64,000 nucleotides of DNA from contig NZ_CP123991.1 of the NCBI RefSeq assembly GCF_029919255.1, forward strand, positions 1,729,110 to 1,793,109, in the 5' to 3' direction. How positions within the stretch are numbered: position 1 is the stretch's first letter; each line of letters starts with the position of its first letter. The stretch is from a cyanobacterium endosymbiont of Epithemia clementina EcSB. Its GTDB lineage: Bacteria > Cyanobacteriota > Cyanobacteriia > Cyanobacteriales > Microcystaceae. A program made the translations under genes and the position numbers. Shown here in pieces: positions 39,168 to 49,768 of this stretch. The notes under the pieces are model-generated. The model searched no databases and was not told the DNA's origin. It worked only from the letters and a program-made list of their open reading frames with translations.

Positions 39168-40992
39168 TAAGCTGACCACGTATAACTTAAGAACCAAAGT
39201 GTGATTAGTTTGCACAGCGACTAAAGTTCTTGAAAATAAAGCCTACCGCCCTTAAGGATGATCTTTGTTCTCAGTATTTTTTTGTATATTGGAGTTCACA
39301 TTTGCTTATCTGCATTTGTAGTGTTTTGATCGTCATAAAGTCTAGTTTTAAAAGTAGTAAGTGTTTTATTGAAGTTTTAATTAAGTTTTTTCTCAACTAG
39401 AGACTCGTCCATACTATATATAAAATAATTACTTGTGTGCCTCAAATTTTACACACAGTAAAAATTAAAATCGAAATCTATCCTAACGCGGGAGAACTAG
39501 ACTCTTAAACTGCTTGCTACAAATTAGCTTATTTAGATCTATTAATCCCAGATTATATTCATTGATTCCACCATCAATATTTCGGATAACTTGACAAGTT
39601 CAATAATTTTTGAGGCAGAACCTTTGTAACTTTGTGACTTAAGTCACTCAATATTCTGGTGGCTGGTTTCTAGATAAATCCTTGAATAAACAATCTTTGG
39701 TTTAGAACTGCTTTGAGTCCCCAATAATTTGCTGACATCAAATCAGCGATTGCTACCAGCTGTGCTGACAGACTTCGTCTTAATCCTACTGGTCTCAACA
39801 TCTCATTATCTTAGTACTGACAGCTAAGAGCTTAGCAGCTTCTTTAAGATAAATAATATAGTTTTTTATGTTTATTTATTTAATCTCACAATACTTTAGA
39901 TTAGTAGATACTTTCAAAATAAGTAGGAGTTATGTATCGTCTGGAATAAATAAAGCGATTTATCCATATTGAACTAACTAAAAAAAATCAATAATGACTG
40001 ACTTTTTTTCAAAAAATAGGTTTGATTACAGTTAAAATACTTATAAATAACAATTTTATTGACTTCAATAGATAATCCCATTTAGAGTTTATAAAACTAA
40101 AAAATTAAGTTTTTAGTTTTATAAACTAGAGCTTGGCAAAAGTTTTTACTACTTTCTAAAAAAGTTATCAATATAACTTCATATTTTACGACTATAAAAT
40201 TATTGATTGCACCTAATTATTTTGTAATTCTGCAGTAGAACTCAATAACCTAATAAGTTGTTCTTGATTTTAAAAAAATTAGAGTTTTCTTAGAAAGAAA
40301 GTCAACTCTCTTCAATCACATGAATTAGACGAAGCTCCCAACCCAAAACTAATTTATGACAAAATAAATTGAAAATATTTATTTTTAGAGAAATTATCTT
40401 ATTTTTTATAAAATCAATCTCTAATTAAGAGGAAATAATACTGCCGACGGGTCGGGGTAAAATGAAGTAATTAAATTAATTACTTTAGTAGTTTTATACT
40501 GATTACATCACTAAAAATAGCCAATGAATTATCTTAAGTCCGCATTATTTGCCTTACTGTAAAGTGTTTGAATGACTGTGTCAGAAACAGTTCATGCTGT
40601 TATCAGATAAATTGTCAAACATTTAGGATAGACGATTACAGCCCAAACATTAGTTTTAGGAAATAAAACACTAGGCACATAGCTTTAAATAACACTTGGC
40701 CGTTTATCTTTTTGTAAGATGATAGCTGTATTCTATTTTAACGTCCTTCTCTATTCTAACAGTTTTACACTCTCAATTTTTGGCAATTGCCTTATGTTCT
40801 GTTTTCAGAAATCTCAAATATAAGTTTATCTGTCAATACATAACTCCTAAAAATTTTTAAACAATTGCCTTCAGAAAAACGATAAATAGTCGGACATTGA
40901 TAAACAAAATGCTTTATATTAAGAAGGATGACTAAAAAACTGAAAGCTGTTGTCATTGCAACTTACCTTGACTTATGTTCAACTTTAATAGT
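39168..40992. other. 1.8-kb gene-free region
   Basis: No gene is recognised. The minus strand around 39560-39830 gives protein-like fragments (LRRSLSAQLVAIADLMSANY and KIIELVKLSEILMVE) with stops and shifts between them, probably a decayed gene I cannot name. A perfect hairpin lies at 40086-40127. Confidence 0.5.
40086..40127. repeat. Perfect 18-bp inverted repeat
   Basis: AGTTTATAAAACTAAAAA (40086-40103) is the exact reverse complement of 40110-40127, with a 6-base loop. No intact gene adjoins it. Confidence 0.85.
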
Positions 40993-41073
40993 ATGCGACT
41001 ACTTGCTCTGGTGCTCCTGTTTATATTTCCCTTCTTAATTTTACTTTTAATTAACAATTTTAATAATCAATAA
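40993..41073 (+). CDS. Possible 26-aa hydrophobic peptide
   Basis: ATG 40993 opens a 26-codon frame, MRLLALVLLFIFPFLILLLI then NNFNNQ, whose stop is 5 bases from the glycosyltransferase start. It is one continuous membrane helix. No ribosome site is clear, so it may be a leader, a tiny membrane peptide or chance. Confidence 0.25.
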   Translation: MRLLALVLLFIFPFLILLLINNFNNQ

Positions 41074-41078
41074 TCCCA

Positions 41079-42065
41079 ATGAGAAAGCTCTATTTTTTGG
41101 TTCCAGGGACGGATGGTAAATTTGCTTGCGGTGGGCTATGGGCTGAATTAAAAACCTCTAACCTAGCGCAACAAATTTGTCAATCACAAGTGGTTACCTA
41201 TCGTCAACGAGAACCAGAAACATTATTTATTGATGATATTATCCCAGCAAAATCTCTTGAAGATGTTATATTTGTAATAAGTTGGGGGTTCGATGTTCCT
41301 AGTTTAGCAGCCAAATTGAAGAATTATAATGTTGTTTATCATGCTCATAGTGCTGGGTATGATTTTATACTACCGCCAAGCATTCCCATCATAACAGTTA
41401 GTCGTAATACAATGGGTTATTGGGGGCAAAAAGCTCCTAATTCTTTGATCTATTATTTACCCAATCAAATTTCTAATGAGTTTACTAACTTACATATTGA
41501 ACGGGATATTGATGTTTTAGTTCAAGTTAGAAAATCATCGGAATATTTAATTAAACAGTTAGTTCCTGAATTAAAAAAACATTGTCAAGTTTTTGTCGTT
41601 GATTCTTATGTTGAAGATTTGGTTCAATTGTTTAATCGGGCAAAAGTGTATCTTTACGATTCAGCGGAATATTGGGCACAACAAAGGATAAGTGAAGGGT
41701 TTGGACTACAGCCAATGGAAGCCTTAGCTTGTGGTTGTCAGGTATTTTCGAGTGTTAATGGTGGATTATCCGATTATTTAGATCCTGGTTTCAATTGTTA
41801 TAAGATTGCAGGATATTCAACGATTTATGATGTGCAAAGAATTCTAAAGACCATTAATTCTTCAGATAAGATGATGTTGTTAGAACAGGTATTATCTGAA
41901 TATCGAGCGGAAAATATTATTAAACGGTTAGAATTAATTTTGGAGGATATTAATTTATTTTTTGATAGTAAGCCTAAGTATAGTAATGATATTCAGAAGT
42001 TAACTAGGTTTAAAATTACTAAATTATTTCTCAAAAGAGTTTGGAAAAAGATCAGAAAAATGTAA
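41079..42065 (+). CDS. Glycosyltransferase, GT-B type
   Basis: This 328-residue protein is probably a sugar transferase of the glycosyltransferase 1 type. The first half holds the start LYFLVPGTDGKFACGGLWAE (a glycine-rich acceptor loop) and VFVISWGFDVPSLAAK-like strands. The second half has the donor-site features YDSAEYWAQQRISEGFGLQP followed by MEALACGCQVFSSVNGGLSD, resembling the E-x7-E motif that binds the nucleotide sugar. A Lys/Arg-rich C-terminus (KLFLKRVWKKIRKM) suggests membrane contact. It may modify surface polysaccharide. The acceptor is unknown. Confidence 0.75.
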   Translation: MRKLYFLVPGTDGKFACGGLWAELKTSNLAQQICQSQVVTYRQREPETLFIDDIIPAKSLEDVIFVISWGFDVPSLAAKLKNYNVVYHAHSAGYDFILPPSIPIITVSRNTMGYWGQKAPNSLIYYLPNQISNEFTNLHIERDIDVLVQVRKSSEYLIKQLVPELKKHCQVFVVDSYVEDLVQLFNRAKVYLYDSAEYWAQQRISEGFGLQPMEALACGCQVFSSVNGGLSDYLDPGFNCYKIAGYSTIYDVQRILKTINSSDKMMLLEQVLSEYRAENIIKRLELILEDINLFFDSKPKYSNDIQKLTRFKITKLFLKRVWKKIRKM

Positions 42066-42758
42066 AATAACTTAATTATATAACAATCAATGATACCATT
42101 ATATCTTTCTGTTGTTAGAATAATTAAAGTTAAACTTTATTCGATAATTGTTCTTTATATTGCCAGACTAATTATTCCTGTTTTTATCGTTGATAAATCA
42201 ATTCTTATAAGTTTATATTTGATTTTATTACTGCCACTCAACCAGATCAATATTTTTTTATATTAAATATATTTAGTAAATTTTAACTTTTTATTTATTG
42301 TACTTTGTGTTGATTCTTAATTCTTTGAGAAGTTATTTAAATTTTGTCACCTTCCTATATAAATCAACATTAGTGACTTTTATTACTGCAAAGCTATAAC
42401 ACTATTTATACTAACTTTATACTAAAAAATTTCTAAATATAGAGTTAAGAGAGAAAAAAACGTCTAAAAAAATTTACTATTTCTATGTTTAGCAATTATT
42501 TATAAAAAGAGCACAGCGTTTAGTGTTTCACTATATAAAAGACTCTACAATAATTCAATTCCCCCTAAATACTAAACCTAAATTATTGAACTTAGAAATA
42601 CAGCTTTCTGGAAAATTTAGCTAGTAGCCATAAGAAAAAGTTTTCATAATTACGATAGAACAGTTATTTGATGATCAAGTTCAAAAAGGATATTGGTGTA
42701 ATCTACAAGATTAGAGAATTTATTGGTTAGATATTAATTTGAATTCATCTGAATCAAT
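42066..42758. other. 0.7-kb convergent spacer, nothing recognised
   Basis: AT-rich, between the convergent glycosyltransferase genes. I see no signature on either strand. Confidence 0.5.
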
Positions 42759-45293
42759 TTAAAATAACGGTGATAGGATGAGCCATCCTTTAAAAAAATT
42801 GCCCTGCATTATAGCTGAAATCCCGTATAGTATTTGGAATTCCTCAGTATTAGGTTGAAGTTCAAGAGCAGATTTTAATAAAGTTTCTGCAGCTTTTGGT
42901 TGCCAATTATAGAGATAAACAAACGCTAGATAGGCATGGTGATAGGGGTTATTGGGCTCAAGTTTAATTAGTTGTTTTAAAGCATTGATTGCACCTTTAG
43001 GATTTTCTTGTAAAACATGGGATAATACTAACCCATAAGTCCAGTCCAGTTCAGATTTTCCTGGGTGATGATTTAAGCGATAAGTTAATGATTCTTCTGC
43101 TTGTTTAAGATAATCTTGGATTGGATCATATTGGTTAATCCGATCAACTTGATCAAAAATGGGGTCAAGTCCCTCTATTCCTTGCGCTAGATTTAAGGAA
43201 AGTTGTCTTAATCTTGTGACTAAATCTAATGGGAATGAAGGGATAGGAGAAGCATTATTATCGATAGTGACATTAACATCATAAACAACGATAGGATAAG
43301 TTTCTCCAGTATTACGATTGAGATATACTCCTGTTAACTGATAATCCCCTGAAGGTAAATCTTTAGGAACCATCATCCCTAAATTTTCAATAACCTTAAA
43401 TTTTTGTTCATCTGGATAATTTCCAAATAACATTCCTTCTCCTATTCCATGATCATGTATCCAAAACTTAACTGATTTTTGGGTTTGTTTTTCTTTTCCT
43501 TCTACAAGTTCCCAGTTTAATAAAAGCAAACCTGATTTTAATTCTTTCCAAGACCCTGACCATTCATAAGTAATAGGAATAGGAAAACCTGAAGGAATTC
43601 TTTTGGGAATTTTAACTTTATCTAAACTAACTTTATTAGACGTATTTGAATTTTTTTTGACGATTACAGATGGGAGTTGGCGATGGTATAAAGTCAAAAT
43701 ACTTTTATCGGATAAATTCCAAGTTTTAACAGTCAAAAAATTCGTATCAGTTTCTAGTTGTTGAGCTAAAGTTAATTGAGGGTTTCTAGCAAATCCATTA
43801 TCTCCCGTTTTAGTAACAAACCAATCAAAATATTTTTTGTCTTGTTGTATATCTTCTTCTTTATTTCCCAATTCTCGGCCATAAACTTGAAAATTAGCGA
43901 CTTGTCCATAATAATTAAGAGTATTATGATTAAAAAAATCTGTATTAACAATAACCCCCAAATTAGATATCTGATAAGGACTTGTTTTCTGTACAGTTCT
44001 GATGAGTTCAGTATTGGGAATATCTTCATTAAGATAGGGACGAAATAATCCTCCTGAACTTAACATTAAAGTAAGTTTATCCGTCCCAGGAATAGGAAAC
44101 AAATTCGTACACATAACCACGAATACAAGTCCTAAAGTGATCCATTTAACAGGTTCCCATTTTCCTCTCCACTGAATTAAACCGTAAGCTAAAAATATCG
44201 CTAAAATTGGCAAATAAGACATAATATAGCGAGTATCTTTGTTGAAGATAGCTGAACAAATTAAATATGAACCGATAAAATAAATAGCTAACCAAATAAT
44301 TCCTTGTTTCAGTTTACTTATTTCTATTTCTTGTTTACTTTTAGGAAACTGTCCTAACCCATTTAGTATTAAACCAACTAGAGGAACCACTAGTAATATC
44401 CAAGTAACTGCCGAAGGCAAATCATGCCAATAATAAGTCCAAGCTGCTAGGGTATTAAGAGGAGGATCTCCTTCATAAGAAGCAGGAATTGCATTAGAAT
44501 TACGAATTGTACTAAACAAATAAATCCAATTAGTTCGATACCAGGGAAACCAAATCATACTAGATATGATAAAACTAACAGTTAATTGTGCTATTCTTTC
44601 CCACTTGCATTTAAAAACATAGCTTATTACTAGCCATAGTAAAGGAGTAAACAAGAAAAACATGACACTTTGTTTTGTCAATAATGCAAATCCCCAACAG
44701 ATTCCAAAAACAACTGTCCATAACCATTGTTTATAATAATTCTTTTGGAGTTTCCAAATAGTTAAACAACAAAAACACAAAACTGTAAATGTCATTAATG
44801 GAGTATCAATCAAAAATTGTAAACGGCTTTGATATAATCTAGGAAATAACATTGATAAACCAGCCCCCCACAAACCAATCTGATGATTAAATAGAATTTT
44901 ACCTAAGGTAAAAACTGCTAAAATCAAGATACTATTGTAAAGTAAATTAGTAATTAATGCGGTATCATTGCCAACCCCAAAAACCTTTTGAAATAAAGCA
45001 GCAATAATATAGGTTAACGGAGGATACTTTGATGATATCATCCAAAAATTTCGCCACCATTCACTATTAGAAAAGTGTGGAGATTCCAAGGCGTGGAGAT
45101 ATTGGAGAGATTTAGTTAAATGGTTACTTTGATCCCAAGGGGGAATAGAATGATCTAAAGTTAGCCAAATCTGATCACTCAGACTACTCATCAACCAAAT
45201 TAGTCCTAGTATCATCCATACTTGAGTGGGGCTTAGGAATAGTTTTTTGATGTTCATCTTGATTAAGACTAATCGTAGAAGTGATATGATCAT
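42759..45293 (-). CDS. GT39-like membrane glycosyltransferase with TPR tail
   Basis: The 844 residues begin with a hydrophobic helix, then the lumenal loop DHSIPPWDQSNHLTKSLQYL, whose acidic residue pair resembles that of PMT/ArnT-type lipid-linked sugar transferases. About ten to twelve membrane segments occupy residues 25-415, including the second acidic motif KDTRYIMSYLPILAIFLAYG. A soluble stretch (about 420-700) is followed by TPR-like repeats (about 725-840: NPKGAINALKQLIKLEPNNP then AYLAFVYLYNWQPKAAETLL). AGGA eight bases upstream supports ATG 45293; an internal ATG at 45257 is possible. It probably glycosylates an envelope protein or lipid. Confidence 0.75.
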   Translation of the reverse strand: MIISLLRLVLIKMNIKKLFLSPTQVWMILGLIWLMSSLSDQIWLTLDHSIPPWDQSNHLTKSLQYLHALESPHFSNSEWWRNFWMISSKYPPLTYIIAALFQKVFGVGNDTALITNLLYNSILILAVFTLGKILFNHQIGLWGAGLSMLFPRLYQSRLQFLIDTPLMTFTVLCFCCLTIWKLQKNYYKQWLWTVVFGICWGFALLTKQSVMFFLFTPLLWLVISYVFKCKWERIAQLTVSFIISSMIWFPWYRTNWIYLFSTIRNSNAIPASYEGDPPLNTLAAWTYYWHDLPSAVTWILLVVPLVGLILNGLGQFPKSKQEIEISKLKQGIIWLAIYFIGSYLICSAIFNKDTRYIMSYLPILAIFLAYGLIQWRGKWEPVKWITLGLVFVVMCTNLFPIPGTDKLTLMLSSGGLFRPYLNEDIPNTELIRTVQKTSPYQISNLGVIVNTDFFNHNTLNYYGQVANFQVYGRELGNKEEDIQQDKKYFDWFVTKTGDNGFARNPQLTLAQQLETDTNFLTVKTWNLSDKSILTLYHRQLPSVIVKKNSNTSNKVSLDKVKIPKRIPSGFPIPITYEWSGSWKELKSGLLLLNWELVEGKEKQTQKSVKFWIHDHGIGEGMLFGNYPDEQKFKVIENLGMMVPKDLPSGDYQLTGVYLNRNTGETYPIVVYDVNVTIDNNASPIPSFPLDLVTRLRQLSLNLAQGIEGLDPIFDQVDRINQYDPIQDYLKQAEESLTYRLNHHPGKSELDWTYGLVLSHVLQENPKGAINALKQLIKLEPNNPYHHAYLAFVYLYNWQPKAAETLLKSALELQPNTEEFQILYGISAIMQGNFFKGWLILSPLF

Positions 45294-45870
45294 TGATATA
45301 TCCTAACATTATAGCTAGTTATGAAAGTTTGCTTATTTACTTGAATAGCATTGAAAAAAAATATTTAACAATTTTCCTACTTTAGTAGCATTTAAATAAA
45401 CTTTTTTTGATTTATTCTATTAGTTTTATTAACTCCTATTACAGTAATTGTATAAAATAGAAAGTTACTGCTCAGATCATTAGGTATTTGATATTCAACT
45501 AAATATTTAGAAAAAGTTCTTAACCCATCCAAAATTTTAAATCTAGCTAATCGTTTAACTCGTCTTTATTTGAGATAATAAAAGATATCAAAGTTTCTCA
45601 GTGGTTTATTTTTAAACAAAGCTAACTTTATTTAGAAAACTAATTTTATTTTTGTTGACTAATCGAGTAACAATTCCTATTTAGGAAGTTTTTTAAATAA
45701 AAAAATAAAAACTAAATTGAAAACAAATCAATCTATTTTAGGTCGCATCATACAATAATATTATTTATATTAATAACTAATATTATCTCTAAATCTGTAT
45801 AAGATATTCTACTAAAAGAAGATTTACTAATAAAAGTTAAAGGTATTTTTTAAAAAATAAAAATCAAGAT

Positions 45871-45920
45871 AACAAGAAATACTATATTATTTATGCTTTC
45901 ATAATATAGTATTTCTTGTT
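45871..45920. repeat. Perfect 20-bp inverted repeat with outer stem
   Basis: AACAAGAAATACTATATTAT (45871-45890) pairs exactly with 45901-45920 around a 10-base loop. An outer stem AGGTATTT (45841-45848) with AAATACCT (45922-45929) could extend it. No gene adjoins. Confidence 0.85.
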
Positions 45921-46097
45921 TAAATACCTGATTTAATCTATTCTTATAATTCAATTATTATTTAAAAAATAATAGCTATTAATTTCAAGAAAATATTATT
46001 ATTTGTCGAGACTTATATTGAGATAGAGTCTACTGAAGAATCATGATTCAAAAAAAAAGCGAAATTAAAGTGATTTTTAACGATAAATCTGGAAAAA

Positions 46098-46136
46098 ATA
46101 TATCAATCATAAAGTATCACTTTATGATTGATATAT
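46098..46136. repeat. Perfect 17-bp inverted repeat
   Basis: Bases 46098-46114 are the exact reverse complement of 46120-46136 with a 5-base loop. It lies upstream of the lipase pseudogene, in gene-free DNA. Confidence 0.85.
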
Positions 46137-46372
46137 CCTCTAAATGTCTCTCTTGATAAGGGATCATTTTCCTTTTTTTAAAAAAAAAAGGAAATTTATT
46201 GTCTTTGGAAAGTGTTACTCATTTAGTAGGTGTAAAATATACAACAATAATTTTATTATATTATCTAGGTCTCAAAGAAGATAGTCTAATATAAATAGAT
46301 GTCTACTTTTAAGAAAAAGTTAGAACTAACCTAATTAAAACAACATTAGATATCAAGTATTTAGCTATTGCA

Positions 46373-46990
46373 ATGACAATCAACTTTCATCAAAGTAACC
46401 TTATTTTACTAATTCATGAACCTCACGATATATTGCCAGATTGAACACTGTAACTGACTATTTGACCAAAATGGGGTGGTCAGTACATTATTTGAATTTA
46501 AAACCCAATGACGGGGATGATCATCTAGAACATTTAGCCCAATAAGTAGTAGATTATATTAGTAGTACTTTTAGCCCAAAAGGATTTATAGATTTAATTC
46601 TGTTTAGAATGGGGGAGTGGTAACACTCTATCATCTCCAATACCTTGGAGGAATCAAGCGAGTCTAACACTCTAACATTTCTATGTCTAATAATGCAACA
46701 TTAAACGCCAATGTTTTGGCAAGTTCAGAGATCAAACAAATATGCCCTAATAGTAAATTTCTAACTCAGTTAAATTACGATATCCCAAAAAGTTTAGAAA
46801 GAATCAATGTTATAGTCATATGTACTCCCCATTATCTAATAATTTGACTGCCAAATAGCCAAATAGTTTTAAAATTAATTTAGGTAATGAAATTCAAATT
46901 CCAGTTTTAATTCATGAATGGATGGTTAAAGAGATGAAAACTTTAACAGCAATTTCTCAAGCCTTAATCAACCCGTTAACAGTCGTATAA
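46373..46990 (+). pseudogene. Triacylglycerol lipase/esterase pseudogene
   Basis: Fragments of a small alpha/beta hydrolase: NLILLIHEP at the oxyanion region (HG changed to HE), a stop, then YLTKMGWSVHYLNLKPNDGD and HLEHLAQ, another stop, VVDYISSTFSPKGFIDLI, then a nucleophile elbow that reads FRMGEW in place of GxSxG. After frameshifts come QYLGGIKRV and KFLTQLNYDIPKSLERINVI. The catalytic Ser is gone and at least four stops occur. Confidence 0.85.
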
Positions 46991-47012
46991 ACTAGATGAG
47001 TAAAATAAACTT

Positions 47013-48491
47013 ATGAATTCAATTCAAGCATCTGAAATAGAATATGTTGATGTAGTTGTTGTTGGAGGTGGTATCGCTGGAATTGCTATAACTGAATTTC
47101 TCTCTCGTCATAGTAATTTAACTATTAAAGTTTTAGAAAAATCTCTTAAGTTAGGTAACTTAGCCTCGGGTAAATTGGAAGGATGGTTTCATACAGGGGC
47201 TTTATATTCTGGTCAAGACGATGCCCAAACTTTTATTAATTGTGTCAATGGAGTAGAAGATATAATCAATCTTTACACTCCCTATTTTCGGGAAAACTGT
47301 AATATTAATTTAACTGAGAAATTTCCTAACTTTTACAGTCCAACTATTATCCCTAATTCCCAAGGATGGTTTAATGCTCAACCAGTACATATTATTCACC
47401 CCCAAGCTGATGCACCAGAAATCAGTTCATCTCGTTTGAAAAGTGATACAGTACAGATTAATATTCAACTAAATAGAGTCTTAGGTCGGTTAGAAGTTGC
47501 CTATGGAAAACAACATAATTGGAAAAATAATGATAATTGTATTGCTCCCAGTTACGCCCAAGTAGAAAATTACGAAGGGATATCTTGTTCTTTGCGTCAA
47601 TCAAATGAAACTATTCATAATCTTTGTTCTCAATTTGATAATTCCTATGGAATAAAGCCCTCTAATTATGAAGTTCTCCACACCCTAGATTGTTCGATGA
47701 ATACAAGTAGAATTCTAAAAGATTTAGTGGCAAGTTGTCTAAATCAGGGAGTAACGTTTGAAACGGGAGTTACCATTGATAAACTCTTACTGGATCGCTA
47801 CGGTCCAATTCGCCTGAAAAGTTTGATTTGTAAAACTAGACAAGGACTACCTAAACGACTGAAAGCTAAGTTGTTTATTTTTGCAGTTGGGGAAGAATTT
47901 GAATCCTTTTTAGCAGACTTACAGGTACGGGCTAGACTAAAGCGAAGTCGAAGTGCCATGGTGGTGGCCTATCCAGCTTTAGTGAATAATAATTTTGTCA
48001 GAATGTCTACAAAAAACCGCTTTCATTTCAATCATTTTATTCAGCAAAGAGAAAAAGGCGACCAAAAATTTATCTACTCAATGTTAGCTAATTCAGGTTA
48101 TATGAGAGATGAAGAACCAGAAGACATTGATATTGAGCCTATTTTAGAATTAGCAGAGCGTTATTTTGGTCAAGAAAAACTACATAGTCGTCAGCTTTTT
48201 AGCTATGAATGTATGAAAACTGAATTTATTAGTGAAGAAGAACAAAAAAGGCGTTATAGTTATTGGATCGAGTCTAATCCAAAAAGTAATTATTTATGTG
48301 TTCTTCCTGGTAAATTTTCTTTTTTCCCTACTGTTGCTTACCAAGCCTATCAGCGTATTAAAACCTTGATTGACTTCGAAGAATCTTCTCCGAAAATAGC
48401 GTTTGATTCAACAACTTTGAAAGAGGTAAAGGAACAAGCAAAAACTTTAGTTGCTGACTCTTACCCTTTACAAATTTTTAGGGTTAGATAG
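47013..48491 (+). CDS. FAD-dependent oxidoreductase (DAO/GlpD-like)
   Basis: The 492-residue protein has an N-terminal Rossmann FAD site, DVVVVGGGIAGIAITEFLSR, with an acidic residue ending the second strand (KVLEKS). A second conserved segment lies at about 225-260 (HTLDCSMNTSRILKDLVASC followed by GVTFETG), where DAO proteins hold the substrate-side helix. The end of the FAD fold appears as AKLFIFAVGEEFESFLADL. It resembles glycerol-3-phosphate dehydrogenase and L-2-hydroxyglutarate oxidase relatives, but I cannot choose the substrate. It is flanked by eroded DNA and is itself intact. Confidence 0.7.
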   Translation: MNSIQASEIEYVDVVVVGGGIAGIAITEFLSRHSNLTIKVLEKSLKLGNLASGKLEGWFHTGALYSGQDDAQTFINCVNGVEDIINLYTPYFRENCNINLTEKFPNFYSPTIIPNSQGWFNAQPVHIIHPQADAPEISSSRLKSDTVQINIQLNRVLGRLEVAYGKQHNWKNNDNCIAPSYAQVENYEGISCSLRQSNETIHNLCSQFDNSYGIKPSNYEVLHTLDCSMNTSRILKDLVASCLNQGVTFETGVTIDKLLLDRYGPIRLKSLICKTRQGLPKRLKAKLFIFAVGEEFESFLADLQVRARLKRSRSAMVVAYPALVNNNFVRMSTKNRFHFNHFIQQREKGDQKFIYSMLANSGYMRDEEPEDIDIEPILELAERYFGQEKLHSRQLFSYECMKTEFISEEEQKRRYSYWIESNPKSNYLCVLPGKFSFFPTVAYQAYQRIKTLIDFEESSPKIAFDSTTLKEVKEQAKTLVADSYPLQIFRVR

Positions 48492-48559
48492 TAAAAGTTG
48501 TAGTTTTTTGGTATTTACCTTTACTTAAAAAACTTCAAAAACCAAAGTTATGAAGTTTC

Positions 48560-48805
48560 ATGTCCAAAAGCTTGTATAGGGGAAACTCTAAGCACCAATA
48601 AACCCCAAGTATTCTGGTTTTGAACTGTATTGTAGTACATACCAATAACAGACTCCTGAAATGGGGTAAACGTCTGAGGAGAGAATCGCCTCTGGGTTGA
48701 AGACAAAAGAAGATTTTAATTTAAGCGAAGCTCGTTGAGCCAGAAATCTAAAACAGTGATAGTTTTTGAATAATCCACACACTTCAGGACGTGGAGTATG
48801 TCAAC
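48560..48805 (+). mobile_element. Possible IS200/IS605-type right-end remnant
   Basis: The stretch ends with a small stem (CCAC...GTGG) then GGAGTATGTCAA, resembling right ends of cyanobacterial TnpB-type IS605 elements, which have a hairpin just before such a sequence. Upstream, a frame ending SEERIASGLKTKEDFNLSEAR at about 48738 could be a TnpB C-terminus. The left end and most of TnpB are missing. Confidence 0.35.
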
Positions 48806-48862
48806 CAAGTTGCCTGAATATGACATGATATGGAATCAGAGTAAATCATCATTTAGGAGTCT

Positions 48863-49729
48863 ATGGAAATACCCCAACTGATTTTTAACGGACTGGTTAT
48901 TGGAAGTATTATTGCTCTCACTGCAGTAGGTTTAACCCTCACCTATGGAATTTTACGGCTATCTAACTTTGCCCACGCTGATTTTATGACCTTGGGAGCT
49001 TATTTGACTTGGGCAGCCAAAATTGGTGGGCTTAATTTGTGGATTTCGATGATCATAGGGGCTGCTGGAACTATTGTTGCTATGATCATCGCGGAATATC
49101 TACTGTGGAAACCCATGCGTGATCGCCGCGCGACTTCCACCACTTTGATTGTTATTTCTATTGGCTTAGCATTGTTTATTCGCAATGGAATTTTAATGAT
49201 TTGGGGAGGAAACAATCAAAGCTATCAACTTCCTCTTATTCCTGCTCAAGAATTTTTAGGAATTAAATTTGAACGAGATCGACTAATAGTAATTGGGTTA
49301 GCCGTTGTGGCTGTTACAGTCCTTCATTTTCTCTTACAAGAGACTAAACTTGGTAAGGCAATGCGGGCGGTAGCCGATAATATAGACTTAGCAAGGGTAT
49401 CAGGAATTAATGTAGAGAAAGTAGTTCTCTGGACTTGGGTAATTACGGGAGGGCTGACCGCTTTGGGAGGAGCCATGTATGGACTAATTTATACCATTAA
49501 ACCGACTATGGGATGGTTTCTACTTTTACCCATGTTTGCCTCAGTGATTTTAGGAGGGATTGGCAACCCTTATGGGGCAATTATTGGTGGATTAGTGGTT
49601 GGTATTGTCCAAGAATTAAGTGTTAGTATTCCTTGGCTAGGTTCAGAATATAAATTAGGAGTATCTTTATTAATTATGATTGTCATTCTACTAATTCGTC
49701 CCCAAGGACTTTTTAAAGGAATGATGTAA
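48863..49729 (+). CDS. LivH-type branched-chain amino-acid ABC permease
   Basis: This 288-residue inner-membrane protein has eight or so hydrophobic segments and the LivH pattern: LIFNGLVIGSIIALTAVGLT, LTYGILRLSNFAHADFMTLG, GKAMRAVADNIDLARVSGIN (the ATPase-contact EAA-like loop) and FASVILGGIGNPYGAIIGGL. It resembles cyanobacterial NatD of the neutral amino-acid uptake system. LivM, LivF, LivG and binding-protein genes are not nearby. In many cyanobacteria the Nat genes are scattered, so this alone does not mean loss. Confidence 0.88.
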   Translation: MEIPQLIFNGLVIGSIIALTAVGLTLTYGILRLSNFAHADFMTLGAYLTWAAKIGGLNLWISMIIGAAGTIVAMIIAEYLLWKPMRDRRATSTTLIVISIGLALFIRNGILMIWGGNNQSYQLPLIPAQEFLGIKFERDRLIVIGLAVVAVTVLHFLLQETKLGKAMRAVADNIDLARVSGINVEKVVLWTWVITGGLTALGGAMYGLIYTIKPTMGWFLLLPMFASVILGGIGNPYGAIIGGLVVGIVQELSVSIPWLGSEYKLGVSLLIMIVILLIRPQGLFKGMM

Positions 49730-49768
49730 TATGTTCCCTCAAGTAGTAAGATTACTTTTAAAAAAATT

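Larger units (their letters stand above)
45294..46372. other. 1.1-kb AT-rich spacer with hairpins
   Basis: No gene recognised. It holds two clear hairpins at 45871-45920 and 46098-46136, and an A/T mirror-like stem near 46167-46193. Confidence 0.5.
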
